In this document: positions 6,712 through 15,239 of the stretch, piece after piece
Position numbering within the stretch: the first letter of the stretch is position 1
Layout of the letters: each line of letters begins with the position of its first letter
Assembly (NCBI RefSeq): GCF_002355655.1
Contig: NZ_AP017569.1
Coordinates: 310,001-374,000, forward strand
DNA from: Halorubrum trapanicum
Lineage (GTDB): Archaea > Halobacteriota > Halobacteria > Halobacteriales > Haloferacaceae
DNA: 64,000 nucleotides
Reading direction: 5' to 3'
Notes under the pieces: model-generated
Told to the model about the DNA's origin: nothing
What the model saw: only the letters and a program-made list of their open reading frames with translations
The model's database searches: none
Translations under genes and position numbers: made by a program

Positions 6712-8958
6712 CTACAAGTCGGGGACCGTCATGTGGAACCCGCCGTCGCGCGCCTCGACGAGGCACAGGTGGTACCCCTGCTTGCGCGAGAGCTTCACGA
6801 AGCTCGCCCGCTTCGACCGGCTGAACAGGCCGCCGCCGACCGCGTCGCTCGCGGTCTCTAAGGCGCCCGGCTCGAAGAAGCTCTCCGTCACCGCGAACGC
6901 CCCGGCGAACGTCTCGTTCGAGGCCGCGATGTCGCGCCCGTTCTCGACGAGCGACTCCAGCGTTCCCTCCGGCGTGGGGTCCCGGCTGTCGTTCAGGTCG
7001 GCGACGAACAGCGGGTGGCCCATCCGGTCGCGCAACACGAGGTCGAACGCCCGCTGCTCGCGGACCTCCTCGCCGCCCTCTCGGAGCTCGACGGACACCG
7101 TCCCGCCGATCTCGGCGCGGTCGATCTCGGGAAGCGCGTCGTAGAGGTCGCGGAGTGTCCCCTCGTTGCCGGTGCCGCGGACCTCGAACGGGAGGTCCTC
7201 GACGAGCCAGCGGGTGAAGCCGTACTCGATGGTGTCCTCTAAGAACTCCGCGAACGGCCGGCCGTCCACCGCGAGGCCGTCCGTCTCGAAGCTCGTGTGG
7301 TGTTCGACCCGGAGGTTCTCGCGAAGCGCCTCGCGGTCGACGGTCCCCTCGTGGGCGTCCGCCAGCGTCGCGCCCTCCTTCGAGTCGTACCTGATGAACA
7401 AGTTCGTCCCGTTACGCGCCTCGCCCGGCGTGAGCGTCCGCTCCGCGTCGGGGAGCCGCTCTTTGGCGTTCGAGAGCTCGCTGCGGAGCCGGTCGCGCTC
7501 CTCCTTGAGCTCGTCGACCTCGGACTCGAGCCGGTCGACCTCGTCGGCCAGCTCGTCGCGCTCCGACTCGACCTCGTCGCGCTCGGTCGCCAGCCGGTCT
7601 CGCTCCTCCGCCAGCGACTGCCGCTCCGTCTCCGTCTCCTCTAAGGCCGCCTCGAGTTTTCGAACCCTATCGGGGTCGGCGCCGCCCTGCGCGTCGCGTC
7701 CGTCGCGTTTCGACACCGCGGACGGCCCCGACGACGTTCCGTCGGTGGAGCGCGGCGACGGCGACCCGCCGTTCGCGTTCGACCCGTCCCGATCGGCCCT
7801 GCCGCGGTCGGCGCCCGAGCGGGAGCGCCGCGACGACGCGGCGCGGCGCTCTTCCGCGCTCCGGGGCTCCCCGCCCGCCTCGGAGGGGTCGAGCGCCGGG
7901 ATCGACTTCTGTTCCCGCCACTCGGCCTCCTCCGAGAAGACGTCCTCGGAGTCCGGCGCGTCGGCGGCGTTCGGGTCGGGAGAGTCCCCGGCGTCGGACT
8001 CCGAATCGGACGCCCCGTCGGGCTCGGTCGGCGGGCGGCGCACGCGGTCGGATCCGGCCGGTCCGTCGGCGTCCCGCTCGGCCGACTCCGCGTCGCCGAT
8101 ACGGACCTCGTCGGGCGTCGATCCTTCTTCCGCCGACGCCTCGCCCCCGTTGCGTTCGTCTCTCGCGTCGACACCCGGCGACTCGTCGCTTCCGCTCGCG
8201 GCGGTCGGGTCGCCGTCTCGGCCGGCGCTCGCGGCGGGACCGACCGCGCTCGCGGGGCCGCCGTCGTCTCCTGCCGTCTCCGGCTCGGCGTCGCTCTCGG
8301 CGTCCGACGGTCCGTCGTCCGCGTCGCTCGCGTCGTCGGAACCGGCGGTCTCGGTCGGGTCGACCGCGGCGCTCGGTTCACCCGCGTCGCCCGCGTCGTC
8401 CGCATCTTCTGCGTCGTCGCCGTCCGGGAGCGGGCGGACGTCGAGGTCGACCTCGTACACCGTGTAGATGCCGACCTCGTCGGCGGCGAGGTCGAACGCG
8501 TCGTCGCCCGTCTCCAGCCGCCGCGCGTTGCCGACGTACGCGGCCGCCATCGACTCGCCGCCGGTGTAGGCGACGTAGTAGTCGCCGGAGAGGACGTTCT
8601 CCGACAGCTCGATGTAGCCGGTGAACCCGCCCTGCGAGAGCTTCCGGTCGGCCTCCTTCAGCGGCGTGTCGTTGGTGTAGTACTTCGCCCGCGGCTCGCC
8701 GCCCAGCTCCTGCATCGCGAAGAGCACGGGGAGCGCGTCGTCCGGGGCCCGGTAGACGGTCCCGGCGGCGTCGGCGAAGGCGTCGAGCGTCGCGTCCACG
8801 ACGCCGACGACGCGCCCGTCGACGAGGAACAGCCACCCGGTCCCGTCGGTCGCCGCGCCGGAGAACCCGTCGTCGACGATCCGCCGGAGCCCCGCGAACC
8901 CGTCGGAAAAGGAGCGGTCGTCCCACTCGGTGATCGCTTCCCGTCGCTGTGCGTCCAT
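6712..8958 (-). CDS. 748-residue haloarchaeal protein: N-domain, acidic linker, coiled coil, C-domain
   Basis: Four parts are visible. Residues 1-185 form a folded domain (WLFLVDGRVVGVVDA, AKYYTNDTPLKEADRKLSQGGF). Residues about 186-430 are a disordered Asp/Ser/Gly/Glu-rich linker. Residues about 435-505 form a coiled coil with heptads such as LATERDEVESERDELADEVD. Residues about 510-748 are a second folded domain (TNLFIRYDSKEGATL, AFDLVLRDRMGHPLFVADLNDS). The hydrophobic-Asp pattern of the last segment recalls PD-(D/E)XK nuclease folds, but the E-x-K pair is absent. No membrane segment. It is single-gene and convergent with the winged-helix gene. Likely a haloarchaeal-specific scaffold or regulatory protein; function unknown. 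Confidence 0.8.
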   Translation of the reverse strand: MDAQRREAITEWDDRSFSDGFAGLRRIVDDGFSGAATDGTGWLFLVDGRVVGVVDATLDAFADAAGTVYRAPDDALPVLFAMQELGGEPRAKYYTNDTPLKEADRKLSQGGFTGYIELSENVLSGDYYVAYTGGESMAAAYVGNARRLETGDDAFDLAADEVGIYTVYEVDLDVRPLPDGDDAEDADDAGDAGEPSAAVDPTETAGSDDASDADDGPSDAESDAEPETAGDDGGPASAVGPAASAGRDGDPTAASGSDESPGVDARDERNGGEASAEEGSTPDEVRIGDAESAERDADGPAGSDRVRRPPTEPDGASDSESDAGDSPDPNAADAPDSEDVFSEEAEWREQKSIPALDPSEAGGEPRSAEERRAASSRRSRSGADRGRADRDGSNANGGSPSPRSTDGTSSGPSAVSKRDGRDAQGGADPDRVRKLEAALEETETERQSLAEERDRLATERDEVESERDELADEVDRLESEVDELKEERDRLRSELSNAKERLPDAERTLTPGEARNGTNLFIRYDSKEGATLADAHEGTVDREALRENLRVEHHTSFETDGLAVDGRPFAEFLEDTIEYGFTRWLVEDLPFEVRGTGNEGTLRDLYDALPEIDRAEIGGTVSVELREGGEEVREQRAFDLVLRDRMGHPLFVADLNDSRDPTPEGTLESLVENGRDIAASNETFAGAFAVTESFFEPGALETASDAVGGGLFSRSKRASFVKLSRKQGYHLCLVEARDGGFHMTVPDL

Positions 8959-9038
8959 CCTTGCGTTTACGTCGCCAACACCGACCCAAATACCTTCCGG
9001 AGCGTGAGACGGCCGTCTGACGCCGCGACGCCCTTCGT

Positions 9039-9512
9039 TCAGTCCCCTCCGACGGCGGCGATCGCCTCTCGACCGAGGTCGACGACGTCGTCCGGGAGGT
9101 CGCTCGCCGCCAGTTCCTCCGAGGTGTACCAGCGCCAGCGCGCCGGGTCGACCTCGTCGTCCCCGTTGGGAGCGATCTCGCGGGAGTCGACGCGGGCGTA
9201 GTAGAGGTGGTCGACGTGCTGGTGGCCCACCGACCCGTCCTCGTGGACGTTGATATCGTGGAGCATGAGGTGGGCCGGCTCCGGGAGCCCGCGGGTGTTC
9301 GGGCCCGTAACCTCGGACTCCGTCGCGACCAGCTCGGGGGTCAGCCCCGTCTCCTCGCGGACCTCGCGGCGAGCGGCCTCGTGCGGGAGCTCGTCGCGGT
9401 CCACGTGCCCGCCGGGAGGCAGCTTAATTCCGAGCCGCTCGTGGTCGTGAAGGGCCGTCGCGCCGTCGTGGACGATGTACGTCGTCGCCGTGAAGTGGCG
9501 AGTCGTCTCCAT
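9039..9512 (-). CDS. Nudix hydrolase
   Basis: This 157-residue protein starts METTRHFTATTYIVHDG and contains a complete Nudix box, G-x5-E-x7-R-E-x2-E-E-x-G, in GGHVDRDELPHEAARREVREETGL (read as two overlapping pieces around residues 33-56). The box binds Mg2+ and hydrolyses a nucleoside diphosphate linked to X. Substrate-specific residues cannot be assigned. The frame is open upstream but Arg-rich and unlike a protein; ATG at 9512 is the natural start. It is divergent from the cupin gene with 132 bases between. Confidence 0.92.
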   Translation of the reverse strand: METTRHFTATTYIVHDGATALHDHERLGIKLPPGGHVDRDELPHEAARREVREETGLTPELVATESEVTGPNTRGLPEPAHLMLHDINVHEDGSVGHQHVDHLYYARVDSREIAPNGDDEVDPARWRWYTSEELAASDLPDDVVDLGREAIAAVGGD

Positions 9513-9644
9513 GTCCGCGGGTGGCGACGCGTCGCCTTCGCGGTTTCGGCTCGGGCGGACGCCGCGACGCGGGGGCGCGGGCCGGACGACGGACGCTCCC
9601 TCGGCGACGCGAACGATTTTGGCGTTCCCACCTAACAGTGGTCC

Positions 9645-10133
9645 ATGCCACCTATCAACGCGGACGACCTGTCGTGGACGGCCCCCGACGCGGACGACGC
9701 CGCCTGGCGGCGGAAGCGTCTGGGCGCGGCGGCGGGCGGCGAGGACCTCGGGTGTAGCCTCTACGAACTGCCGCCCGGAGAGCGGTCGTGGCCGTACCAC
9801 TACCACACGGCCAACGAGGAGGCGCTGTACGTCCTCGCGGGCGAAGGCACGCTGCGGCTGGACGAGGAGACGCACCCGCTTCGACCGGGGGAGTACGCCG
9901 CGTTCCCCGCCGACGCCTCGGGCGGCCATCGCGTGGTGAACGACGGCGACGACACGCTGCGTTACCTCGTCGTCTCGACGATGCGGGAGCCCGACGTGAC
10001 CCTGTACCCCGACTCGGAGAAGTTCGGCGTGTACGTCGGCTCGCCGCCCGGCGGCCGCGAGGAGCGGTCGCTGTCGGGATACTATCGGATCGGCGACGAC
10101 GTGGGGTACTGGGAGGACGAAGAACGCGGATGA
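9645..10133 (+). CDS. Cupin-domain protein
   Basis: This 162-residue protein holds one conserved cupin barrel. The first cupin motif reads YHYHTANEEALYVLAGEG (His, His, Glu metal ligands) and the second RPGEYAAFPADASGGHRVVN with the final His. A single metal-binding cupin of this size may be an isomerase, dioxygenase or sugar-binding protein; sequence alone does not decide. The tail DSEKFGVYVGSPPGG is typical of a cupin group seen in halophiles. It is divergent from the Nudix gene and convergent with tfb. Confidence 0.85.
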   Translation: MPPINADDLSWTAPDADDAAWRRKRLGAAAGGEDLGCSLYELPPGERSWPYHYHTANEEALYVLAGEGTLRLDEETHPLRPGEYAAFPADASGGHRVVNDGDDTLRYLVVSTMREPDVTLYPDSEKFGVYVGSPPGGREERSLSGYYRIGDDVGYWEDEERG

Positions 10134-10180
10134 AAACGGCGGAAATCGAACGTCACGACGACCGGACGCGGAGCGACGCG

Positions 10181-11158
10181 TCAGTTCAGCGCGACCGAGT
10201 CCTCGGCCTCGAGGAGCTCGTGGTACCGGTTCCGGATGGTGACCTCACTGATGTTCGCGACCTCGCTGACCTCGCTCTGGGTCACCTTCTCGTTGACGAG
10301 CAGGGAGGCGGCGTAGACGGCGGCCGCGGCGAGCCCGACCGGCGACTTGCCGGAGTGGATCCCCTGTTCCTTCGCCGTGTCGAGCAGGCTGCGGGCGCGG
10401 CGCTCGGCCTCGTCGGAGAGGCCGAGGTCGGAGGCGAACCGCGGGACGTAGCTCTCGGGGTCGGCGGGCTGGATCTCCAGCTTCAGCTCGCGGACGACGT
10501 AGCGGTACGTCCGGGCGATCTCGTCTTTCTCCACCCGGGAGACGCCCGCGATCTCGTCGAGGCTGCGGGGCGTCCCCGCCTGTCGGGCGGCGGCGTACAG
10601 CGACGCCGTCGAGACGCCCTCGATGGAGCGGCCTGGGAGCAGGTCCTCGTCGAGCGCGCGGCGGTAGATGACGGAGGCGGTCTCGCGGACGTTGTCGGGG
10701 AGGCCGAGCGCGCTGGCCATGCGGTCGATCTCGCCGAGCGCCTGCTTGAGGTTTCGCTCCTTGGAGTCTCGGGTGCGGAACCGCTCGTTCCACGTCCGCA
10801 GCCGCTGCATCTTCTCGCGCTGTCGGCTGGACAGCGACTTGCCGTAGGCGTCTTTGTCCTGCCAGCCGATGTTCGTCGAGAGCCCCTTGTCGTGCATCAT
10901 GTTCGTCGTCGGGGCGCCCACCCGCGACTTGCTGTCCTTCTCCTTGGAGTCGAACGCGCGCCACTCCGGCCCGCGGTCGATCTCGTCCTCCTCGACGACC
11001 AGCCCGCAGTCGACACAGACGGTCTCGCCGTGTTCCGTGTCGGTCGCGAGCTGGCCGCCGCACTCGGGGCACCGCAGCTCCTCTGCCTCGCTCTCCGACT
11101 CGGTCTCGCTCTCGTCGTCGACGTTCTCGGTCGTGTACGTTCGAAGGTTCTCGCTCAT
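10181..11158 (-). CDS. tfb: Transcription initiation factor IIB (TFB)
   Basis: This 325-residue factor bridges TBP on the TATA box and RNA polymerase. After an acidic Glu/Ser tail, the zinc ribbon CPECGGQLATDT...CVDCGLV occupies about residues 30-55. The B-reader region GPEWRAFDSKEKDSKSRVG and the linker follow, then two cyclin folds, with AAARQAGTPRSLDEIAGVS and AAAVYAASLLVNEKVTQSEVSEVA. The extended frame to 12175 is only an open frame; ATG 11158 begins the real factor. Haloarchaea carry several TFB paralogues, so this is one of a set and may serve a subset of promoters. Confidence 0.97.
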   Translation of the reverse strand: MSENLRTYTTENVDDESETESESEAEELRCPECGGQLATDTEHGETVCVDCGLVVEEDEIDRGPEWRAFDSKEKDSKSRVGAPTTNMMHDKGLSTNIGWQDKDAYGKSLSSRQREKMQRLRTWNERFRTRDSKERNLKQALGEIDRMASALGLPDNVRETASVIYRRALDEDLLPGRSIEGVSTASLYAAARQAGTPRSLDEIAGVSRVEKDEIARTYRYVVRELKLEIQPADPESYVPRFASDLGLSDEAERRARSLLDTAKEQGIHSGKSPVGLAAAAVYAASLLVNEKVTQSEVSEVANISEVTIRNRYHELLEAEDSVALN

Positions 11159-11238
11159 TGGTTTGGTGCGTGGAGGGAACAACGAAACCGAGAGACGGGT
11201 CTCGGTGTTTTCCTCACCTTCGGGTAAGTGAGCGACGA

Positions 11239-11247
11239 ACTTAAATG
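11239..11247 (-). promoter_or_regulatory. Candidate TATA element for tfb
   Basis: On the minus strand this reads CATTTAAGT, about 81 bases before the tfb ATG, implying a leader of roughly 50-55 bases. This is longer than for most genes here. The remaining part of the 269-base gap (11159-11427) shows nothing else I can name. Confidence 0.4.
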
Positions 11248-11427
11248 TTTGCGTGTTTGGTGCCGCCGAGACACGGCCGAATTCAACGTGTAGAACCCTG
11301 TACGATTCGGAATTTGTGACGGTGCGAGTCGACCCGTCGCGAGAACCGATCCGACGGTGAAAGCGCGGGATATAGTATATAGGCGTTTCGTGGAAGCCGG
11401 ACGCCGCCCGAGCGTCCGATCCGTCCG

Positions 11428-11834
11428 TCAGTCTCCGGTCGCGGCCGTCGCGACCGCGCCGGCCACGCCGCCGATGACCACGCCGGTCCCGGACACGAGT
11501 AGCAGGGTCGCGACGAGGTCGGGGGCGGCGGTGACGCCGGCCGCATCCGTCACCGGAACCCCGTCCGCGTCGGAGATCGGGAGCGCCTCGTCGCTCGCGT
11601 GACCAGTGCGCGTCGAAGCGGAACCAGACCGTCCCCTCGACCGCGGATATCTGTCCGCCGACCACGCCGGGCGACGGCCGAGTCGCCCGGTGACACGCCG
11701 GCGAACGCGAGTCCGACCCACGTGAGCGCCAGTCCGAGCAGCGCCGCGCCGCTCCCGCAGGCGACGTCGACGGGCAGCCAGCCGGACGGGAGGGACACGA
11801 GCGAACGGAGGGTAGTTCGTCGGTCGGTCGACAT
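11428..11834 (-). pseudogene. Frameshifted small membrane-protein gene
   Basis: Starting at ATG 11834, the frame encodes MSTDRRTTLRSLVSLPSGWL and a hydrophobic helix ending LTWVGLAFAGVSPG, then loses protein character. A second frame continues with GVVGGQISAVEGTVWFRFDAHW, and a third continues SDEALPISDADGVPVTDAAG and a second hydrophobic helix (LVATLLLVSGTGVVIGG) before TGA at 11428. Joined, the three pieces make a plausible two-helix membrane protein of about 130 residues with an extracytoplasmic acidic middle. Two frameshifts are needed: true decay, or sequencing errors. Family not recognised. Confidence 0.45.
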
Positions 11835-11953
11835 CGCAGCCGCCTCGTTCCGGAGTGAGCGGTATCTGCCTTTCTCGGCGCCGTCAACGGCCCCGCCGTT
11901 CGGCCGGTTCCGCGAGGACAACCGCTTTGACCGTCGCCCGAACAGGGGCAGGT

Positions 11954-13141
11954 ATGAACCGAGCGCGACTCGACGACCGCCTCGCCGACCTCGACACGGA
12001 CGGCTACCTGCTCGACGCCTCGCAGGAGGACGCCAACCAGCTGTACCTCTCCGGGTTCACCGGGCCCGACCCGTTCCTCACGCTGTACGCCGACGGCGAG
12101 GTCCACCTCCTCGTCAGCGGGCTGGAGTACGGCCGCGCGACGGCGGAGGCGGCGGCGGACACGGTGGAGCGCCACGCCGACTACGACTTCGAGTACGGCG
12201 GCCGCGAGGAGCGCAACGACATGTACGCCGCGTTCGTCCGCGACAAGGGCGTCGAGTCAGTCTCGATGCCGCCGCGCGGCCCGGTCGGCACCGCGGACGC
12301 CCTCCGCGAGCGCGGCATCGACGTCGCGGTCGACGCCGACGATCGACTACAGGAGGTCCGCGCGGTGAAGACCGACGAGGAGATCGACGCGATCCGCGAC
12401 GCGCAGCGGGCGAACGAGGCCGCGATGCGGGCCGCCGAGGAGCTGATCGCCGGCGCCGACGTGGCCGGGGAGGACGTCCCGGCGGACGGCGACGTCGAGC
12501 CCGGCACCCTGCTCCACGGGGGCGAGCCGCTCACCAGCGAGCGGGTGACCGAGGAGATCGAGGTGACGCTGCTGCGCCGCGGCTGCGCGCTCGACGAGAC
12601 GATCGTCGCCGGCGGCGCGCAGGCCGCGGACCCGCACGACCGCGGCTCGGGGCCGCTCCGCGCCGACGAGGCGATCATCGTCGACATCTTCCCGCGCTCG
12701 AAGGCGACGAAGTACAACGCCGACATGACGCGGACGTTCTGCGTCGGCGAGCCGAGCGAGACCCTCCGCGAGTGGTACGACCTCACCGAGCGGGCGCTGG
12801 ACGCCGCGCTCGACGCCGTCGAGCCGGGCGCCACGGGCGAGGAGGTCCACGCCGCCGCCTGCGAGGTGTACGAGGAGGCGGGCGAGCCCACCTTCCGGAC
12901 CGACCCCGAGACGGAGACCGGGTTCATCCACTCCACCGGTCACGGGATCGGGCTCGACGTCCACGAGTCGCCGCGGCTGGCGAACGGCGGCGAGGAGCTG
13001 GAGCCGGGTCACGTGATCACCGTCGAGCCCGGCCTCTACGACCCCGAGGTCGGCGGCGTCCGCATCGAGGACCTCGTCGTCGTCACCGAGGACGGGTACG
13101 AGAACCTCACCGACTACCCGATCCGGTTCGCGGCGGAGTGA
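11954..13141 (+). CDS. M24-family metallopeptidase (Xaa-Pro dipeptidase/aminopeptidase-like)
   Basis: This 395-residue protein has an N-terminal creatinase-like domain (about 1-135) and a C-terminal pita-bread domain. Metal ligands can be read: Asp in IIVDIFPRS, Asp in YNADMTRTF, His in HSTGHGIGLDVHE, Glu in ITVEPGLY and Glu in VRIEDLVVV. The enzyme should remove residues N-terminal to proline using two metal ions. ATG 11954 fits the family; the longer frame from 11855 adds unrelated Arg-rich residues. It is divergent from the frameshifted gene and is followed 107 bases later by an MFS transporter, which may be co-transcribed. Confidence 0.93.
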   Translation: MNRARLDDRLADLDTDGYLLDASQEDANQLYLSGFTGPDPFLTLYADGEVHLLVSGLEYGRATAEAAADTVERHADYDFEYGGREERNDMYAAFVRDKGVESVSMPPRGPVGTADALRERGIDVAVDADDRLQEVRAVKTDEEIDAIRDAQRANEAAMRAAEELIAGADVAGEDVPADGDVEPGTLLHGGEPLTSERVTEEIEVTLLRRGCALDETIVAGGAQAADPHDRGSGPLRADEAIIVDIFPRSKATKYNADMTRTFCVGEPSETLREWYDLTERALDAALDAVEPGATGEEVHAAACEVYEEAGEPTFRTDPETETGFIHSTGHGIGLDVHESPRLANGGEELEPGHVITVEPGLYDPEVGGVRIEDLVVVTEDGYENLTDYPIRFAAE

Positions 13142-13248
13142 GCCGCCGCGGGGCGCCCGGATCGCCGTCGGCGACGCGGCGCCGCGCGACACCCGGCCCG
13201 TCTGACCGCGATCGGAAGCCGCTTTGACCCGTGCCGGGAACGGCGACC

Positions 13249-14433
13249 GTGAACTGGCGGTACGAACACGCGGCGCTCGCGCTCTGTACGCTCGCGTTCA
13301 CCGGCACGATGGTGGCGCGGCTGGTCGTCAGCCCGCTCGTCCCCGAGATCACGGCGCGGTTCGGCGTGACCAACGGGACCGTCGGGCTCGCCTTGAGCGG
13401 GATGTGGCTCACCTACGCGCTGGCGCAGTTTCCCTCGGGCGTCCTCGGCGACCGCTACGGCGAGCGCCGCGTCATCCTCGCCGCGGTCGGCGCAACCGCG
13501 GTCGCCTCCGTCCTCCTCGCGGCGTCGCCGTCGATGCTCGCGTTCGGGCTGTTCGCGGCCGCGCTCGGCGTCGGGGCGGGGCTCCACTACTCGGTCGCGA
13601 CGACGTTCCTCACGCGGCAGTTCGACGACACCGGCCGCGCGGTCGGCGTCCACGTGGCCGGCGGGCCGCTCGCGGGACTCGCCGCGCCGCCCGCCGCCGC
13701 GCTCGTCGGGTCGCGGTACGGCTGGCGCGCCGGCGTCCTCCTCGGCGCCGCCGTGGCGGTCCCCGTCTTCGTCCTGTTCGCGTGGCGGGTCCGGCCGACC
13801 GAACCCCTCCGCCCCGACCAGCCGATGGGCGAGCGGTTCGCGCTCGGTCCGCTCGTCGAACTGCTCTCGCGGCCGCGGATCCTCTACACGACCGCGCTGG
13901 CGACGATGGGCGCGTTCACGTGGCAGGCGACCGCCTCGTTCCTCCCGACGTTTCTGGAGTTCGGGACCGGCCTGTCGAGCGCGCTGTCGGCGCTTCTGTT
14001 CTCGGTGTACTTCCTCGTCCACGGCGGCACGCAGCCGGTGACCGGGTCGGTGTCCGACCGGATCGGCCGCGACGCCACCGCGATGGTGACGATGGGCGCC
14101 GGCGTCGTCGGCTACGGGACCCTCGTCGCGGCCGCGGCGTTCGACTGGGGGATCGCCGCCGTCGTCCCGGGCGTCGGCCTCGTCGGCCTCGCGATGTCGT
14201 GGGGGGCGCCGGTCCAGTCGCGGTTCATGGACCTCCTGTCCGACACTGAGCGCGGCGCCGGCTTCGGGCTCGTCCGCACCGCGTACATGGTGACGGGCGC
14301 CACCGGGAGCGTGGTCGTCGGCACCGTCTCCGACGCCGCGGGGTGGGCGGTCGCCTTCGGACTGCTCGCCTGCGTGATGGCGCTCGGACTGGCGACGCTG
14401 TCGGCGAACCGGCTGTTCGGGTTGGGGTACTGA
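13249..14433 (+). CDS. MFS transporter
   Basis: This protein of about 394 residues has twelve predicted membrane helices. Motif A-like GVLGDRYGERRVI lies between helices 2 and 3, and a second copy, TGSVSDRIGRDAT, sits at the half-way repeat. I chose GTG 13249 because NWRYEHAALALCTLAF is how many haloarchaeal MFS proteins begin; an in-frame GTG at 13231 is an alternative. Proton- or sodium-coupled export or uptake is likely. The substrate is not predictable. No partner gene suggests one. Confidence 0.9.
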   Translation: MNWRYEHAALALCTLAFTGTMVARLVVSPLVPEITARFGVTNGTVGLALSGMWLTYALAQFPSGVLGDRYGERRVILAAVGATAVASVLLAASPSMLAFGLFAAALGVGAGLHYSVATTFLTRQFDDTGRAVGVHVAGGPLAGLAAPPAAALVGSRYGWRAGVLLGAAVAVPVFVLFAWRVRPTEPLRPDQPMGERFALGPLVELLSRPRILYTTALATMGAFTWQATASFLPTFLEFGTGLSSALSALLFSVYFLVHGGTQPVTGSVSDRIGRDATAMVTMGAGVVGYGTLVAAAAFDWGIAAVVPGVGLVGLAMSWGAPVQSRFMDLLSDTERGAGFGLVRTAYMVTGATGSVVVGTVSDAAGWAVAFGLLACVMALGLATLSANRLFGLGY

Positions 14434-14474
14434 ACCGCGGTTCGTTTAAAAGGAGCGCAGCCGAGCGCGAGTAC

Positions 14475-14711
14475 TTAGAGTCGGTCGTCTTCGATGCTGC
14501 CCGGGTCCTCCGCGGTGTCGAACATGTTGTTCTCGGCGCCGTCGAGCATCTCGTCGCGGGGCTCGTCGTCGACGACGCTCACGTTGTACGCCTCGATGCC
14601 GGACGCGATGAGGTCCTCCGCGGCCTGCTCTTCGGAGACGAACTCGTCGTCCGCCAGCTGCTGAAACTCCGCGTACACGTCGTCCGAGAGGTTCAGCTCG
14701 AAAGTGGGCAT
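14475..14711 (-). CDS. Small acidic haloarchaeal protein, possible ribbon-helix-helix relative
   Basis: This 78-residue protein begins MPTFELNLSDDVYAEFQQLA, a strand followed by helices as in ribbon-helix-helix proteins, with a Glu/Asp-rich C-terminus (ending GSIEDDRL). The short strand plus EEQAAEDLIASGIEAY is CopG-like, but basic DNA-contacting residues are scarce, so DNA binding is uncertain. No toxin gene is adjacent. A TTTAAA stretch upstream on the same strand (about 14733-14740) lies roughly 25 bases before the ATG and supports the start. Confidence 0.7.
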   Translation of the reverse strand: MPTFELNLSDDVYAEFQQLADDEFVSEEQAAEDLIASGIEAYNVSVVDDEPRDEMLDGAENNMFDTAEDPGSIEDDRL

Positions 14712-14780
14712 ACCCCTCGTTCCGACCGGACACTTTTAAATTGATCCCTCGTTGCGTGACGTGTTCGGAGTCCCCCGCTC

Positions 14781-15167
14781 ATGAACGACGGCGACGAGAC
14801 GGTGATCGAAGCGTACGACGACGGTCTGCGGGTCGTTCACGAGGAGCGCATGCGACCCGACGCCTACCACGTCGACGGCCCCGACGGCCGGATCGCGTCG
14901 TTCGAGATCGCGGCGGCGGCCCGGCTGTACGCCGACCTGTACGCGATCACCGACGGCTTCGACGAGAAGCAGACCGGCAGGCGGGGCGTCCCGCCGACGA
15001 TCGCCCGCGCCGACGAGGGGATCCGAATGACGTACCTCGCCGTCCGCCGGTCGGTTGCGTACGCCGCAGCGGCGTTCGACGTCGACGAGTCGGTCGTCCG
15101 CGACGCCGTCGACGGCGTCCACGCGCGGGCGACGGAACTGCGCTCGGGGCCGGACGGAAACGGCTGA
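14781..15167 (+). CDS. Hypothetical haloarchaeal protein, 128 residues
   Basis: I do not recognise this protein. It is soluble and acidic, with a short N-terminal beta region (ETVIEAYDDGLRVVHEERM), an Ala-rich helix (FEIAAAARLYADLYAITDGF) and a C-terminal helical part (MTYLAVRRSVAYAAAAFDVDESVVRDAVDGVHARATEL is helical across about residues 83-120). Codon use matches neighbours. It lies between two small unknown genes, in the same direction as the next one. No catalytic motif is seen. Confidence 0.65.
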   Translation: MNDGDETVIEAYDDGLRVVHEERMRPDAYHVDGPDGRIASFEIAAAARLYADLYAITDGFDEKQTGRRGVPPTIARADEGIRMTYLAVRRSVAYAAAAFDVDESVVRDAVDGVHARATELRSGPDGNG

Positions 15168-15239
15168 GGCCCGCTCGCCAGTGACGGCCCGAACATCTGC
15201 GGGGTCAGGAGTACCCCGGCGGACCGCCACCTTACGCAC

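Noticed and set aside
6712-8958. Plus-strand Ser/Arg-rich frame (433 codons) opposite the 748-residue protein
   Set aside because: Its Ser-rich run is the antisense of the acidic linker and coiled coil; the minus-strand reading has folded-domain character and matching codon bias.
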